Origin: JAHRAH01 sp051009015
GTDB lineage: Bacteria; Pseudomonadota; Gammaproteobacteria; Tethybacterales; Persebacteraceae
Assembly: GCA_051009015.1 (NCBI GenBank)
Contig: JBPCWZ010000135.1
Span: 1-8,595, forward strand
Length of the DNA stretch: 8,595 nucleotides
Direction of reading: 5' to 3'
Part shown: in pieces, positions 1-5,897 of the stretch
Layout: the number at the start of each line of letters is the position of its first letter
How positions within the stretch are numbered: the stretch's first letter is position 1
Position numbers and translations under genes: made by a program
Notes under the pieces: generated by a model
Database searches by the model: none
Told to the model about the DNA's origin: nothing
What the model saw: only the letters and a program-made list of their open reading frames with translations

Positions 1-235
1 CGCCCCGTGAATCGGCATTATGAAACAAACAAGCCCTGAAAGGGCGACCGAAAACAATGGCGGCGAATTGTCAAGCGGGCGAGGTTTGTGGTTTTGCCGG
101 ACTTTGCCCTGCAAAAGAATGAGACGCCCTTTCAAGATAATGGATATAAAAGCGCCCACATTGGCGGGCGCGGCATTGTTGCTTTGCAACAATGCAACAG
201 ATTATCGCTGGCGCGATAATCAATGATTATTATGA

Positions 236-289
236 TGGCATTGTCACGGGGCGTTGCCCCGTGCTGTGAACAGGACGCCCTTTCAGGGC
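236..289 (-). repeat. Two-hairpin repeat (R1-R2 dyad), copy 1
   Basis: This unit pairs an R1 hairpin GCCCTTTCAGGGC (277-289) with an R2 hairpin (245-263, arms CACGGGGC and GCCCCGTG, loop GTT) across a short linker containing CTGTGAACAGGAC. Read on the minus strand it runs R1, linker, R2, then a GACAATGCC tail. The same order and spacing recur at 6597-6648, 6799-6852, 6917-6970 and 8538-8591, so the dyad rather than the single hairpin is the repeated unit. Function unknown; REP/REPIN-like by architecture only. Confidence 0.8.
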
Positions 290-298
290 TTTGATGAC

Positions 299-317
299 GA
301 GTGCGCTTTGCGCACTC
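299..317. repeat. GAGTGCGC hairpin
   Basis: A perfect 8-bp stem, GAGTGCGC with GCGCACTC, closes a TTT loop immediately before the folded repeat at 323-383. An inverted relative occurs at 8510-8528 next to the third folded repeat, where one pair has become T-G. The copy at 7184 lacks it. Confidence 0.7.
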
Positions 318-322
318 AGGGT

Positions 323-383
323 TTTGCCATTTGCGGCGGATTCTCCGCCGTTTGCGCTATCGCGCAAATTGCCAAATGGCAAA
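323..383. repeat. Folded two-arm (cloverleaf-like) repeat, copy A
   Basis: An 11-bp outer stem, TTTGCCATTTG (323-333) with CAAATGGCAAA (373-383), encloses two hairpins placed back to back. They are CGGCGGA-TTC-TCCGCCG (334-350) and TTTGCGC-TATC-GCGCAAA (351-368). Four bases (369-372) stay unpaired. All three stems are perfect. Copies B (7184-7243) and C (8444-8504, inverted) keep the same plan with changed stem sequences. An alternative fold exists, since TTGCCA/TGGCAA at 369-382 is itself a palindrome. A dRS3-like repeat follows 7 bases later. Confidence 0.75.
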
Positions 384-390
384 GATGTGG

Positions 391-410
391 ATTCCCGCTT
401 TCGCGGGAAT
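391..410. repeat. dRS3-like 20-bp inverted repeat
   Basis: ATTCCCGCTTTCGCGGGAAT has 8-bp arms and a 4-base loop and fits the ATTCCC-N8-GGGAAT form of neisserial dRS3. A second half-site, GCGGGAAT, lies at 421-428. A similar half-plus-full arrangement recurs at 6865-6902. It stands 48 bp past the pyrH stop (read on the minus strand) but lacks a following T run, so I do not call it a terminator. Confidence 0.8.
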
Positions 411-458
411 GACGAAAGAGGCGGGAATGACGGGGTTGGTTTGTGCTTTTTTGGTTTT

Positions 459-1238
459 TTATGCGGCGATGGTTGTGCCTTCGGGTTCGCCGCGTAAAAC
501 TGCCATTAGTGCGCCCGGTTTTTGGAGTTGGAAAACATGTATCGGCATTTTGCGGTCGCGGCACAGGGTTAATGCTGTGGCGTCCATTACGCGCAGTTGT
601 TTGTTGATGGCATCGTTCATCGTCAGCGTGGAATAGCGCTCGGCGTTTTTGTCTTTTGCCGGGTCGGCGGAATAGACGCCGTCAACATTGGTCGCTTTCA
701 ACAAAGCATCCGCGCCTATCTCCGCCGCCCGCAATGCCGCCGCTGTGTCGGTTGTGAAATAGGGGTTGCCGGTGCCGCCGGCGAAGATGACCACACGCCC
801 GGCTTGCAGATGACGCACCGCTTTTTGCCGGATATACGGCGCGGCGACTTGTTCCACATTCATCGCCGTTTGCAGGCGCGCATCCAAACCGCCGCCTTGT
901 AATGCCGATTGCAGTGCCATTCCGTTTATTACCGTCGCCAGCATTCCCATATAATCGCCGGTTACGCGGCTGACGCCCATTTTGCTTTCCATCAACTCGC
1001 CGCCGCGCACAATGTTGCCGCCGCCGACAACAACCGCAACTTGCACGCCAATGCCGACCGCTTCCGCTATCTCCTTAACCAAATAAAGCAAAACATTCGC
1101 CGACAAAACGCCGCCATTGTTGTTTGCCGTTATATCTTCAATTGCGACATTCGCCCCCGCCGCGCCTTGCAATGCTTCGCCGCTGATTTTGAGAACAACG
1201 CGCCGCAACAATGCCGCGGGTTTGGCGGGACGGGTCAT
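459..1238 (-). CDS. pyrH: UMP kinase
   Basis: PyrH phosphorylates UMP to UDP with ATP in the cytoplasm, the step feeding all pyrimidine nucleotides. The product is 259 residues, against 241 in E. coli. Visible bacterial UMP-kinase motifs are VVLKISGEALQG (14-25), GGGNIVRG (72-79), GDYMGMLATVINGMAL (94-109), GTGNPYFTTDTAAALRA (155-171), LLKATNVDGVYSADPAKD (179-196) and VMDATALTL (217-225). Compared with my recollection of the E. coli protein, about 14 extra residues (ITANNNGG region, 36-49) lie between the first motif and the next helix. The start ATG at 1238 is chosen because homology begins there and it overlaps the tsf stop as ATGA; the open frame continues upstream to 1520 but is not PyrH-like. 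It is last in the operon, with stop TAA, and no frr follows within the window. Confidence 0.97.
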   Translation of the reverse strand: MTRPAKPAALLRRVVLKISGEALQGAAGANVAIEDITANNNGGVLSANVLLYLVKEIAEAVGIGVQVAVVVGGGNIVRGGELMESKMGVSRVTGDYMGMLATVINGMALQSALQGGGLDARLQTAMNVEQVAAPYIRQKAVRHLQAGRVVIFAGGTGNPYFTTDTAAALRAAEIGADALLKATNVDGVYSADPAKDKNAERYSTLTMNDAINKQLRVMDATALTLCRDRKMPIHVFQLQKPGALMAVLRGEPEGTTIAA

Positions 1239-2086
1239 CCGCCGGTTGTTACCAAGGCAAAACCTTTCGCCGCCGCGCCGCTCTCGGCAAGGGCGCGCGA
1301 TACGGTCTTTTTGTCGTCCTTGATGAAAGGTTGATGCAAAAGCGCAACTTCGGAAAGATATTTCTTGACTCTGCCATCCGCTATTTTGTTGGCGATATTC
1401 GGCGGCTTGCCTTCTTTTATCGCTTGCGTTCTGCCGGCTTCGCGCTCGCGGGCAAGTTCTTCTTCGGGGATGTCGCCGCTGTCCAGAAACTGCGGGCGCA
1501 TCGCGGCTATGTGCATGCACACTTCGCGCCCCAGAGATTCGCCGCCGCCCGCAATATCCGCCATCGCCCCGATTTGCTCGCCCGGATGCAGGTAATGAAA
1601 CAAACGCCCCTCGGCGCGAAAAACACGATGCATGCCAATGGTGATATTCTCGCCCATCTTCATCACCATCGCCTCGCGCGCCGCCGCCAAAGTGCCGCCG
1701 CCATCCGTCATCGGCAGGTTGTCAATCCCTCCGGCTTCGTCTTCTTCTTCGGTGTTTTCGGCATTTGGCGCATCAACGCCCGCCGCGCAAAGCGCACCGG
1801 CGACACTTCCGGCAAAAGCATAAAAAGCATCATCGCGGGCGACAAAGTCGGTCTCGCAATTGATACAAACCAGCGCGCCGATATTGCCGTCCTGTGCGAA
1901 AGCAACCCGCCCTTCGCCAGCCGTGCGCGAGGATACTTTGCGCGCGCGGGCACCCGAACGGGCGCGCAAAATGCTGCGCGCTTTGACGACATCGCCGCCC
2001 GATTCCACCAGCGCTTTTTTGCATTCCATCATGCCCGCGCCGGTTTCCTCGCGCAGTGATTTGACCGTTGCCGCCGCAATGCTCAT
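1235..2086 (-). CDS. tsf: Translation elongation factor Ts (EF-Ts)
   Basis: EF-Ts is the guanine-nucleotide exchange factor that regenerates EF-Tu-GTP during elongation. At 283 residues it has the length usual for proteobacteria. The N-terminal UBA-like domain (about 1-55) carries VKSLREETGAGMMECKKAL (8-26). The core contact motif TDFVARDD is at 79-86. The C-terminal part has HPGEQIG (167-173), HIAAMRPQF (192-200), GKPPNIANKIADGRVKKY (226-243) and QPFIKDD (252-258). An acidic insertion (about 108-120, ENTEEEDEA) lies between the subdomains. The start at 2086 has only a weak ribosome-binding site (AAGG about 10 bases upstream). It lies 39 bp after rpsB, and its TGA overlaps the pyrH start, implying coupled translation. 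Confidence 0.97.
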   Translation of the reverse strand: MSIAAATVKSLREETGAGMMECKKALVESGGDVVKARSILRARSGARARKVSSRTAGEGRVAFAQDGNIGALVCINCETDFVARDDAFYAFAGSVAGALCAAGVDAPNAENTEEEDEAGGIDNLPMTDGGGTLAAAREAMVMKMGENITIGMHRVFRAEGRLFHYLHPGEQIGAMADIAGGGESLGREVCMHIAAMRPQFLDSGDIPEEELAREREAGRTQAIKEGKPPNIANKIADGRVKKYLSEVALLHQPFIKDDKKTVSRALAESGAAAKGFALVTTGG

Positions 2087-2125
2087 AACTTGCCTTTTCT
2101 TCGCTTACTTTGCTTTTGGCAAATA

Positions 2126-2887
2126 TTACAAGCCGCCCGGCGCGCCCATTTCGTCTTCGCGCCCGCCGCCGCTGACGACAACCGCCTTTGCCGTTTCTTC
2201 GTCCCGCTGTGTCCGGCCGGTGATGATGGCATCGGTCATCGTGCGCGCGTATATCTCCACCGCCTGACGCGAATCGTCATTGCCGGGGATGACATAATCC
2301 ACGCCGTCGGGCGAATGATTGGTATCCACAACCGCAACGACCGGAATGCCGAGTTTGTTGGCTTCGGCAACCGCGCCGCGATGCACGCCGACATCAACGA
2401 CAAAAAGCGCCTCCGGCAGGTTTTGCATATCGCGAATGCCGCCGATGGATTTGACAAGTTTCTCCTTCTTGTTCATCAGGCGCAAACCTTCTTTTTTGGT
2501 CAGTTTTTGCAAAATGCCGCCGCGAATCTCTTCCTCGTGCCGGACAAGGCGGGCGACCGATGCGCGAGTGGTCTTGAAGTTTGTCAGCATCCCGCCGAGC
2601 CAGCGCTCATTGACAAAAGGCATCCCCGCTATCGCCGCATGCCGCTGGATAACTTCGCCGGACGAAGGTTTGGTGCCAAGATACAACACAACGCCGCCGG
2701 CAGCGGAAACGGCGCGCATAAAATCCGCCGCCTCGCGAAGCGCGACAACAGTGCGATCCAGATTGATAATGTGAATCTGCTGATATTTGCCGTAGATATA
2801 CGCCGCCATTTTCGGATGCCAAAAGCGCGTGCGATGGCCCAAATGGGCGCTGGCAAGCATAAGTTCCCGGACGCCGACTTCGCTCAT
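2126..2887 (-). CDS. rpsB: 30S ribosomal protein S2
   Basis: S2 is a 30S protein that assembles late and is needed for S1 attachment. The 253-residue product is slightly longer than E. coli S2. Family features are AHLGHRTRFWHPKMAAYIYG (14-33, usually HFGH), IHIINLDRT (38-46), VNERWLGGMLTNFKT (92-106), the coiled-coil segment rich in E/K (about 115-145), and VVDVGVHRGAVAEANKLGIPVVAVVDTN followed by PGNDDSRQAV (163-210). At 71-78 it reads GTKPSSGE where I recall GTKRAASE in E. coli, so a basic residue in this loop is replaced by Pro. The start ATG overlaps the rplI TGA (ATGA) and is preceded by AAGGAA with a 5-base spacer. There is therefore no room for the leader that in E. coli carries S2 autoregulation. 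Confidence 0.97.
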   Translation of the reverse strand: MSEVGVRELMLASAHLGHRTRFWHPKMAAYIYGKYQQIHIINLDRTVVALREAADFMRAVSAAGGVVLYLGTKPSSGEVIQRHAAIAGMPFVNERWLGGMLTNFKTTRASVARLVRHEEEIRGGILQKLTKKEGLRLMNKKEKLVKSIGGIRDMQNLPEALFVVDVGVHRGAVAEANKLGIPVVAVVDTNHSPDGVDYVIPGNDDSRQAVEIYARTMTDAIITGRTQRDEETAKAVVVSGGGREDEMGAPGGL

Positions 2888-3405
2888 TTGACTTCCTTGT
2901 CCGCGGATGCGGCAGTGGCGGCGGCGACATTTTCGCCATCGCCATTATCAACTTTGTCATCGGCGACAACGGCAATGGTAATGGCGGCATCAACATCCTT
3001 GCCGAGGGCGATATTGGCGGGATGCTCGCCGACGGTGCGAAGCGCGCCGGACGGAAGCGAAACCTGCCCGCGCCGAATGTCGGCATCGCCGGTTTTGTTC
3101 AGGGCGGCGGCTATCATCGCGGCGGTTACCGACCCGTATAACTTGCCATCGGGACCGGCGCGCGCCGACACTTGCAAAGTCGTGCCGTTTATCTTCTCGC
3201 GCATGGCTTTGAGTTGTTTGACGGCATCCGCCTGCCGCTTTTCCAGTTCGGCGCGGCGGGCGTCAAAGCGCACTTGCGCCTCCGGCGTCACCCGCTCGGA
3301 TTTGCCCTGCGGAAAAAGATAGTTGCGCGCATAGCCGGGCTTGACGCGGACAATGTCGCCGAGTGCGCCGAGGTTTGGCACATCTTCCAGAAGGATGACT
3401 TTCAT
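2884..3405 (-). CDS. rplI: 50S ribosomal protein L9
   Basis: L9 binds 23S rRNA near the base of the L1 stalk and extends outward, helping to hold reading frame. The 173-residue product exceeds the 149 of E. coli. The N-terminal domain holds the L9 signature GALGDIVRVKPGYARNYLFP (13-32). A long connecting helix follows (about 41-75, charged, EKRQADAVKQLKAMREK). The C-terminal domain includes GPDGKLYGSVT (84-94) and VSLPSGALRTVGEH (115-128). About 25 residues past the usual end form an Ala/Asp-rich tail (DDKVDNGDGENVAAATAASA). The ATG starts directly after the rpsR TAA, and its ribosome-binding site is the GAGGAA encoding the last two Glu of S18. The stop overlaps rpsB. Confidence 0.97.
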   Translation of the reverse strand: MKVILLEDVPNLGALGDIVRVKPGYARNYLFPQGKSERVTPEAQVRFDARRAELEKRQADAVKQLKAMREKINGTTLQVSARAGPDGKLYGSVTAAMIAAALNKTGDADIRRGQVSLPSGALRTVGEHPANIALGKDVDAAITIAVVADDKVDNGDGENVAAATAASADKEVK

Positions 3406-3690
3406 TTATTCCTCGCCCCAGTGGTGGCGGCGCGTGTAGGGCAAAAACGCCAAATAGCGCGCGCGTTTAATCGCCCTTGTCAGTTGCCGCTGCATGCGCG
3501 CCGAAACATTATTGGCTTCGGCGGGCGTTATCTTCCAATCCTCGCGCAGATAGCGCGACAGGGTGTCGACATCTTTGTAATCAATGGCGGTAATGCCCGC
3601 CGACAAAAGCGGGCACGGCGGCTTTTTGCGAAACATCGCCCGCGAAGTGCTGCGCGGTTTGCGGTTTATGCGGCGGCGGCGAATAGGCAT
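3406..3690 (-). CDS. rpsR: 30S ribosomal protein S18
   Basis: S18 forms a heterodimer with S6 on the 30S platform and contacts 16S rRNA. The 94-residue product is longer than the usual 75 or so because of a basic N-terminal extension (MPIRRRRINRKPRSTSR). The conserved core is IDYKDVDTLSRYLRE (36-50), with WKITPAEANNVSARMQRQL (52-70) and AIKRARYLAFLPYTRRH (73-89). The start at 3690 is supported by GAGGAA six bases upstream, inside the end of rpsF. It lies 3 bp after rpsF and abuts rplI with no gap. In E. coli priB sits between rpsF and rpsR; here nothing does. Confidence 0.95.
   Translation of the reverse strand: MPIRRRRINRKPRSTSRAMFRKKPPCPLLSAGITAIDYKDVDTLSRYLREDWKITPAEANNVSARMQRQLTRAIKRARYLAFLPYTRRHHWGEE
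3409..3414 (-). promoter_or_regulatory. Ribosome-binding site of rplI inside rpsR
   Basis: Read on the minus strand, GAGGAA encodes the two final Glu of S18 and is followed directly by TAA and the rplI ATG. The same Glu-Glu-stop arrangement provides the site for rpsR (3697-3702). Confidence 0.7.
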
Positions 3691-3693
3691 CGG

Positions 3694-4341
3694 TTATTCC
3701 TCATCCTCGTCATTTTCATCTTCGGCGACTGCGCGGCGGCTTTTGGCGGCGGATTTGCGCGGGGCTTTGATGCTTTTGTCGCCTTCTTCTTCGTCATTGT
3801 CGGCGGCGGCTTCGGCTTTTTCTTTGCGCGCCGGTTTTTTGGCTTTGACATCGCCTTCGGCGCTTTCGCTTTTGGATTCGGCTTTTGCCGCGCTATCGGC
3901 GGTTTGGGCGGTTTTGGCGGTTTTGGCTTCCGCTTTGCTTTCGGCTTCGGCTTTGATTTTGGCTTCGCTTTCCGCTTTGGCTTTGTTTTCGGCTTCGGCT
4001 TTGGCGGCGATGCGCTCTTCCTGTATCTTCTTCATCATCGGCGAATCTTCGCTAATCGCCGCATCGCAACGGACGACCATAGAGCGCATGACGGCGTCGC
4101 TAAAACGGAAGTTCTCCTGCAACTCGCCGAGGGTTTTCGCCTCGCATTCAATATTGAGCAGGATATACTGCGCGCGGCGCTGTTTTTTCATCGGGTATGC
4201 CAAAGTGCGCAAGCCCCAATCTTCAAAACGATGGACGATGCCGCCGCCGTCGCTGACGATTTTCTTGTAGCGCTCGGCCATCTCGCCCGCGCGGGCGTGC
4301 TGGTCTGGGTGGATGATGGCAATGACTTCGTAATGGGGCAT
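3694..4341 (-). CDS. rpsF: 30S ribosomal protein S6 with long charged C-terminal tail
   Basis: S6 pairs with S18 on the 30S platform. The globular part (about 1-100) begins MPHYEVIAIIHPDQ and contains GGIVHRFEDWGLRTLAYPMKKQRRAQYILLN, with FRFSDAVMRSMVVR typical of the final strand region. The product is 215 residues, against roughly 95-135 in most bacteria. Residues about 105-215 form a low-complexity tail of Ala, Lys, Glu and Ser with repeated KAEA/KAES units (112-160), then a basic patch (RKSAAKSRR) and an acidic end (EDENDEDEE). The tail is probably helical or disordered; its role is unknown. The start ATG at 4341 fits the family N-terminus, though an in-frame ATG exists at 4398. No strong ribosome-binding site precedes it. 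It is the first gene of the six-gene run. Confidence 0.95.
   Translation of the reverse strand: MPHYEVIAIIHPDQHARAGEMAERYKKIVSDGGGIVHRFEDWGLRTLAYPMKKQRRAQYILLNIECEAKTLGELQENFRFSDAVMRSMVVRCDAAISEDSPMMKKIQEERIAAKAEAENKAKAESEAKIKAEAESKAEAKTAKTAQTADSAAKAESKSESAEGDVKAKKPARKEKAEAAADNDEEEGDKSIKAPRKSAAKSRRAVAEDENDEDEE
3697..3702 (-). promoter_or_regulatory. Ribosome-binding site of rpsR inside rpsF
   Basis: GAGGAA on the minus strand encodes the last two Glu of the S6 tail; TAA, then CCG, then the rpsR ATG follow. It supports the rpsR start at 3690. Confidence 0.7.
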
Positions 4342-4396
4342 CTTTGTGGTCTCGCGGCCGGCGGCAAAAAAAACCTCCGGCAAAGCGCCGAACGCC

Positions 4397-4406
4397 ATTG
4401 TATACT
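4397..4406. promoter_or_regulatory. Possible divergent promoter core between rpsF and mgtE
   Basis: The 103-bp gap between the divergent starts holds one AT-rich patch centred on GTATAC (4400-4405). On the plus strand TATACT (4401-4406) could be a -10 for mgtE; on the minus strand TACAAT (4402-4397) could be a -10 for the ribosomal run. I find no convincing -35 hexamer for either at 16-18 bp, so this is only the best candidate. No M-box-like magnesium riboswitch could fit in the resulting mgtE leader of about 30 bases. Confidence 0.3.
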
Positions 4407-4444
4407 ATTTTGTCGTCCAAAACACCAAAAAGCGAAGAAAAATT

Positions 4445-5875
4445 ATGCAAACCCCAAAACAACAACAACTCGCGCCGCCGGCAGGGCATGCCAAAACCCG
4501 CATTCTGCAACTGCTGCGGGAGTTTGCCGATGACGAAGAAACGCCAAACATGCCCGCCCGAAGCATTGACGGCAAAAGCGGCGATTATGCCGAACTCGGC
4601 GGCATTTTGGCGCAGATGCATGCCGCCGACATCGCCGACATATTGGAATCGCTGCCGCTGGCACAGCGGGGCATTGTCTGGAAAGCCGCCACTGATGCCG
4701 GTTGCGGGGGGAGGGTGCTTTTGGAACTCGGCGACAACGGGCGCGATTTTGTCATCAAAGAAACCCCCGCCGAAACAATGGCGGCATTGCTGGGCGATTT
4801 GCCCGGCGAAGAAGTCGCCGCTTTGTTGCGCGGTTTGCCGCCATCGGCGAGCGCGCGGCTGATGCGCCTTGCGGGTTTGTCGGACGATGCCGAAGTGCGG
4901 GCGAGTTTGTCTTTTGACGAAGGGACTGTCGGGGCGCTGATGGATTTTCGCCCGGTGCTGGCGCGCGATACCGAAAGTGTCGGCGATTTGCGCGCCCGCC
5001 TGCAGAAGATGGGCGAGTTGCCGGGGCATTGCGATAAATTGTTTGTCGTTGATGCGTGGGAGCGTCTGGTCGGCGTTTTGCCGCTGAAACGATTGTTGCT
5101 AAACCCGCCGCAAACACCGGCGACGGACATCACCGTCGCCGACAACTTGTATTTGTTCCGTTCCGGAGACGACATAGAAAAAGCCGCCGGCGCTTTTGAG
5201 CGTTATGATTTGATAAGCGCGCCGGTTGTTGATGATTCAAGGCGCGTCGTCGGGCGGCTGACGATAGACGACATCGTGGAGCATTTTCACGAAAATCGCG
5301 AGCGCGCATTGCTCAGCAGCGCGGGCATTCGCGAGGAGGAGGATTTGTTTGCGCCATTGCCGCGCCGTTTTCGCAACCGCTGGCAGTGGATAGCGATAAA
5401 CCTTGTCGCGGCGCTTTTGATATCGCGGGTTGTCGGCGTTTTTGAGGGCGCGATAGAACAACTTGCGGCTTTGGCATCGCTGATGCCGGTGGTGGCAAAC
5501 ATGAGCGGCAACATCGGCAACCAAACGGCGACATTGACCGTGCGCGCTTTGGCGCTGGACAAAATCAACGCTCTTAATTGGCGCGACATCATGCGCGGCG
5601 AGTTTGCGCTGAGTTTGATAAACGGCGCGGTTTGGGGAGGTCTGACGGGCTTGGCGGCATATTTTATCTATGGTCGGGGCGATTTGGCTTTTGTGCTTTC
5701 GGCGTCAATGCTGATATGTTTTGCCGCGGCGGCTTTGGCGGGTTTTGTCATTCCCCTGATAATGCGCCGCCTCGGCAAAGACCCGGCATTGGGCGCAACG
5801 GTAGTATTATCCGCCGCAATAGATTCCCTCGGCTTTTTCGTCTTCCTGCTTTTGGGCGTAATATTTTTGCTGTGA
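4445..5875 (+). CDS. mgtE: MgtE-family magnesium transporter
   Basis: MgtE is a dimeric inner-membrane Mg2+ channel gated by cytosolic magnesium. The 476-residue protein has the family plan: an N-terminal helical domain (about 50-165, with AADIADILESLP and LLGDLPGEEVAALLRGLP); two CBS domains (about 165-222 and 226-282, the second ending RRVVGRLTIDDIVEH); a connecting helix; and five membrane segments (about 313-333, 338-357, 383-409, 412-439, 453-476). Pore-region motifs are MPVVANMSGNIGNQTATLTVRALAL (347-371) and RLGKDPALGATVVLSAAIDSLGFFVF, whose Asp460 matches the family's conserved pore Asp. The start ATG at 4445 follows GAAG at modest spacing; the frame is open further upstream to 4346, but that part lacks family similarity. 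It is divergent from rpsF, and the next gene starts within 25 bp. Confidence 0.95.
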   Translation: MQTPKQQQLAPPAGHAKTRILQLLREFADDEETPNMPARSIDGKSGDYAELGGILAQMHAADIADILESLPLAQRGIVWKAATDAGCGGRVLLELGDNGRDFVIKETPAETMAALLGDLPGEEVAALLRGLPPSASARLMRLAGLSDDAEVRASLSFDEGTVGALMDFRPVLARDTESVGDLRARLQKMGELPGHCDKLFVVDAWERLVGVLPLKRLLLNPPQTPATDITVADNLYLFRSGDDIEKAAGAFERYDLISAPVVDDSRRVVGRLTIDDIVEHFHENRERALLSSAGIREEEDLFAPLPRRFRNRWQWIAINLVAALLISRVVGVFEGAIEQLAALASLMPVVANMSGNIGNQTATLTVRALALDKINALNWRDIMRGEFALSLINGAVWGGLTGLAAYFIYGRGDLAFVLSASMLICFAAAALAGFVIPLIMRRLGKDPALGATVVLSAAIDSLGFFVFLLLGVIFLL

Positions 5876-5881
5876 TGGTTG

Positions 5882-5890
5882 TGTTATAAT
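5882..5890 (+). promoter_or_regulatory. Extended -10 promoter candidate
   Basis: TGTTATAAT is a perfect TGN-TATAAT extended -10. It lies just after the mgtE stop. Transcription would start 7-8 bases downstream at 5897-5898, which is the ATG of the MAKSGK form of the next protein, giving a leaderless message. No good -35 is visible, as is common for extended -10 promoters. Prediction only. Confidence 0.4.
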
Positions 5891-5897
5891 GCCGCCT

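Larger units (their letters stand above)
1..458. repeat. Gene-free palindromic repeat mosaic, left block
   Basis: No credible gene lies here; short open frames are by-products of palindromes. The order on the plus strand is: the end of a CACGGGGC-type hairpin (1-9), a GCCCTGAAAGGGC hairpin (33-45), an imperfect hairpin around GGGCTTTGCCC (about 92-117), a decayed GCCCTTTCA half (125-133), an imperfect GCGCCC/GGGCGC hairpin (152-171), a perfect hairpin GCATTGTTGC/GCAACAATGC (173-195), a hairpin GATTATCGC/GCGATAATC (200-221), the pair 245-263 and 277-289, a GAGTGCGC/GCGCACTC hairpin (299-317), the folded repeat 323-383 and a dRS3-like repeat (391-410). Positions 1-263 correspond, reversed and complemented, to the block spanning about 6751-7170. 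The last 48 bases before the pyrH stop hold a half repeat (421-428) and AT-rich sequence. Confidence 0.85.

Noticed and set aside
20..226. Open frame whose end resembles a second open frame at 6979-7242 (shared IKAPTLAGAALLLCNNA)
   Set aside because: Both are readings through the same compound palindromic repeat in inverted positions. The similarity follows from repeat identity, there is no ribosome-binding site, and the ends diverge.
391..458. Intrinsic terminator for the ribosomal run
   Set aside because: The hairpin is good, but on the minus strand no T run follows it (CCACATC follows), so the stop of transcription is unresolved.
1239..1520. N-terminal extension of pyrH to an ATG at 1520
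   Set aside because: The extra 94 residues overlap tsf out of frame and do not resemble UMP kinase; the ATG at 1238 fits family start and coupling.
4342..4444. Magnesium riboswitch (M-box or similar) before mgtE
   Set aside because: The gap is only 103 bp, shared with a divergent gene, and no conserved riboswitch elements are seen.
3172..4533. Long plus-strand open frame of 453 codons, rich in Phe and Gly
   Set aside because: It is antisense to rplI, rpsR and rpsF. The Phe/Gly richness mirrors the Ala/Lys/Glu codons of the S6 tail.
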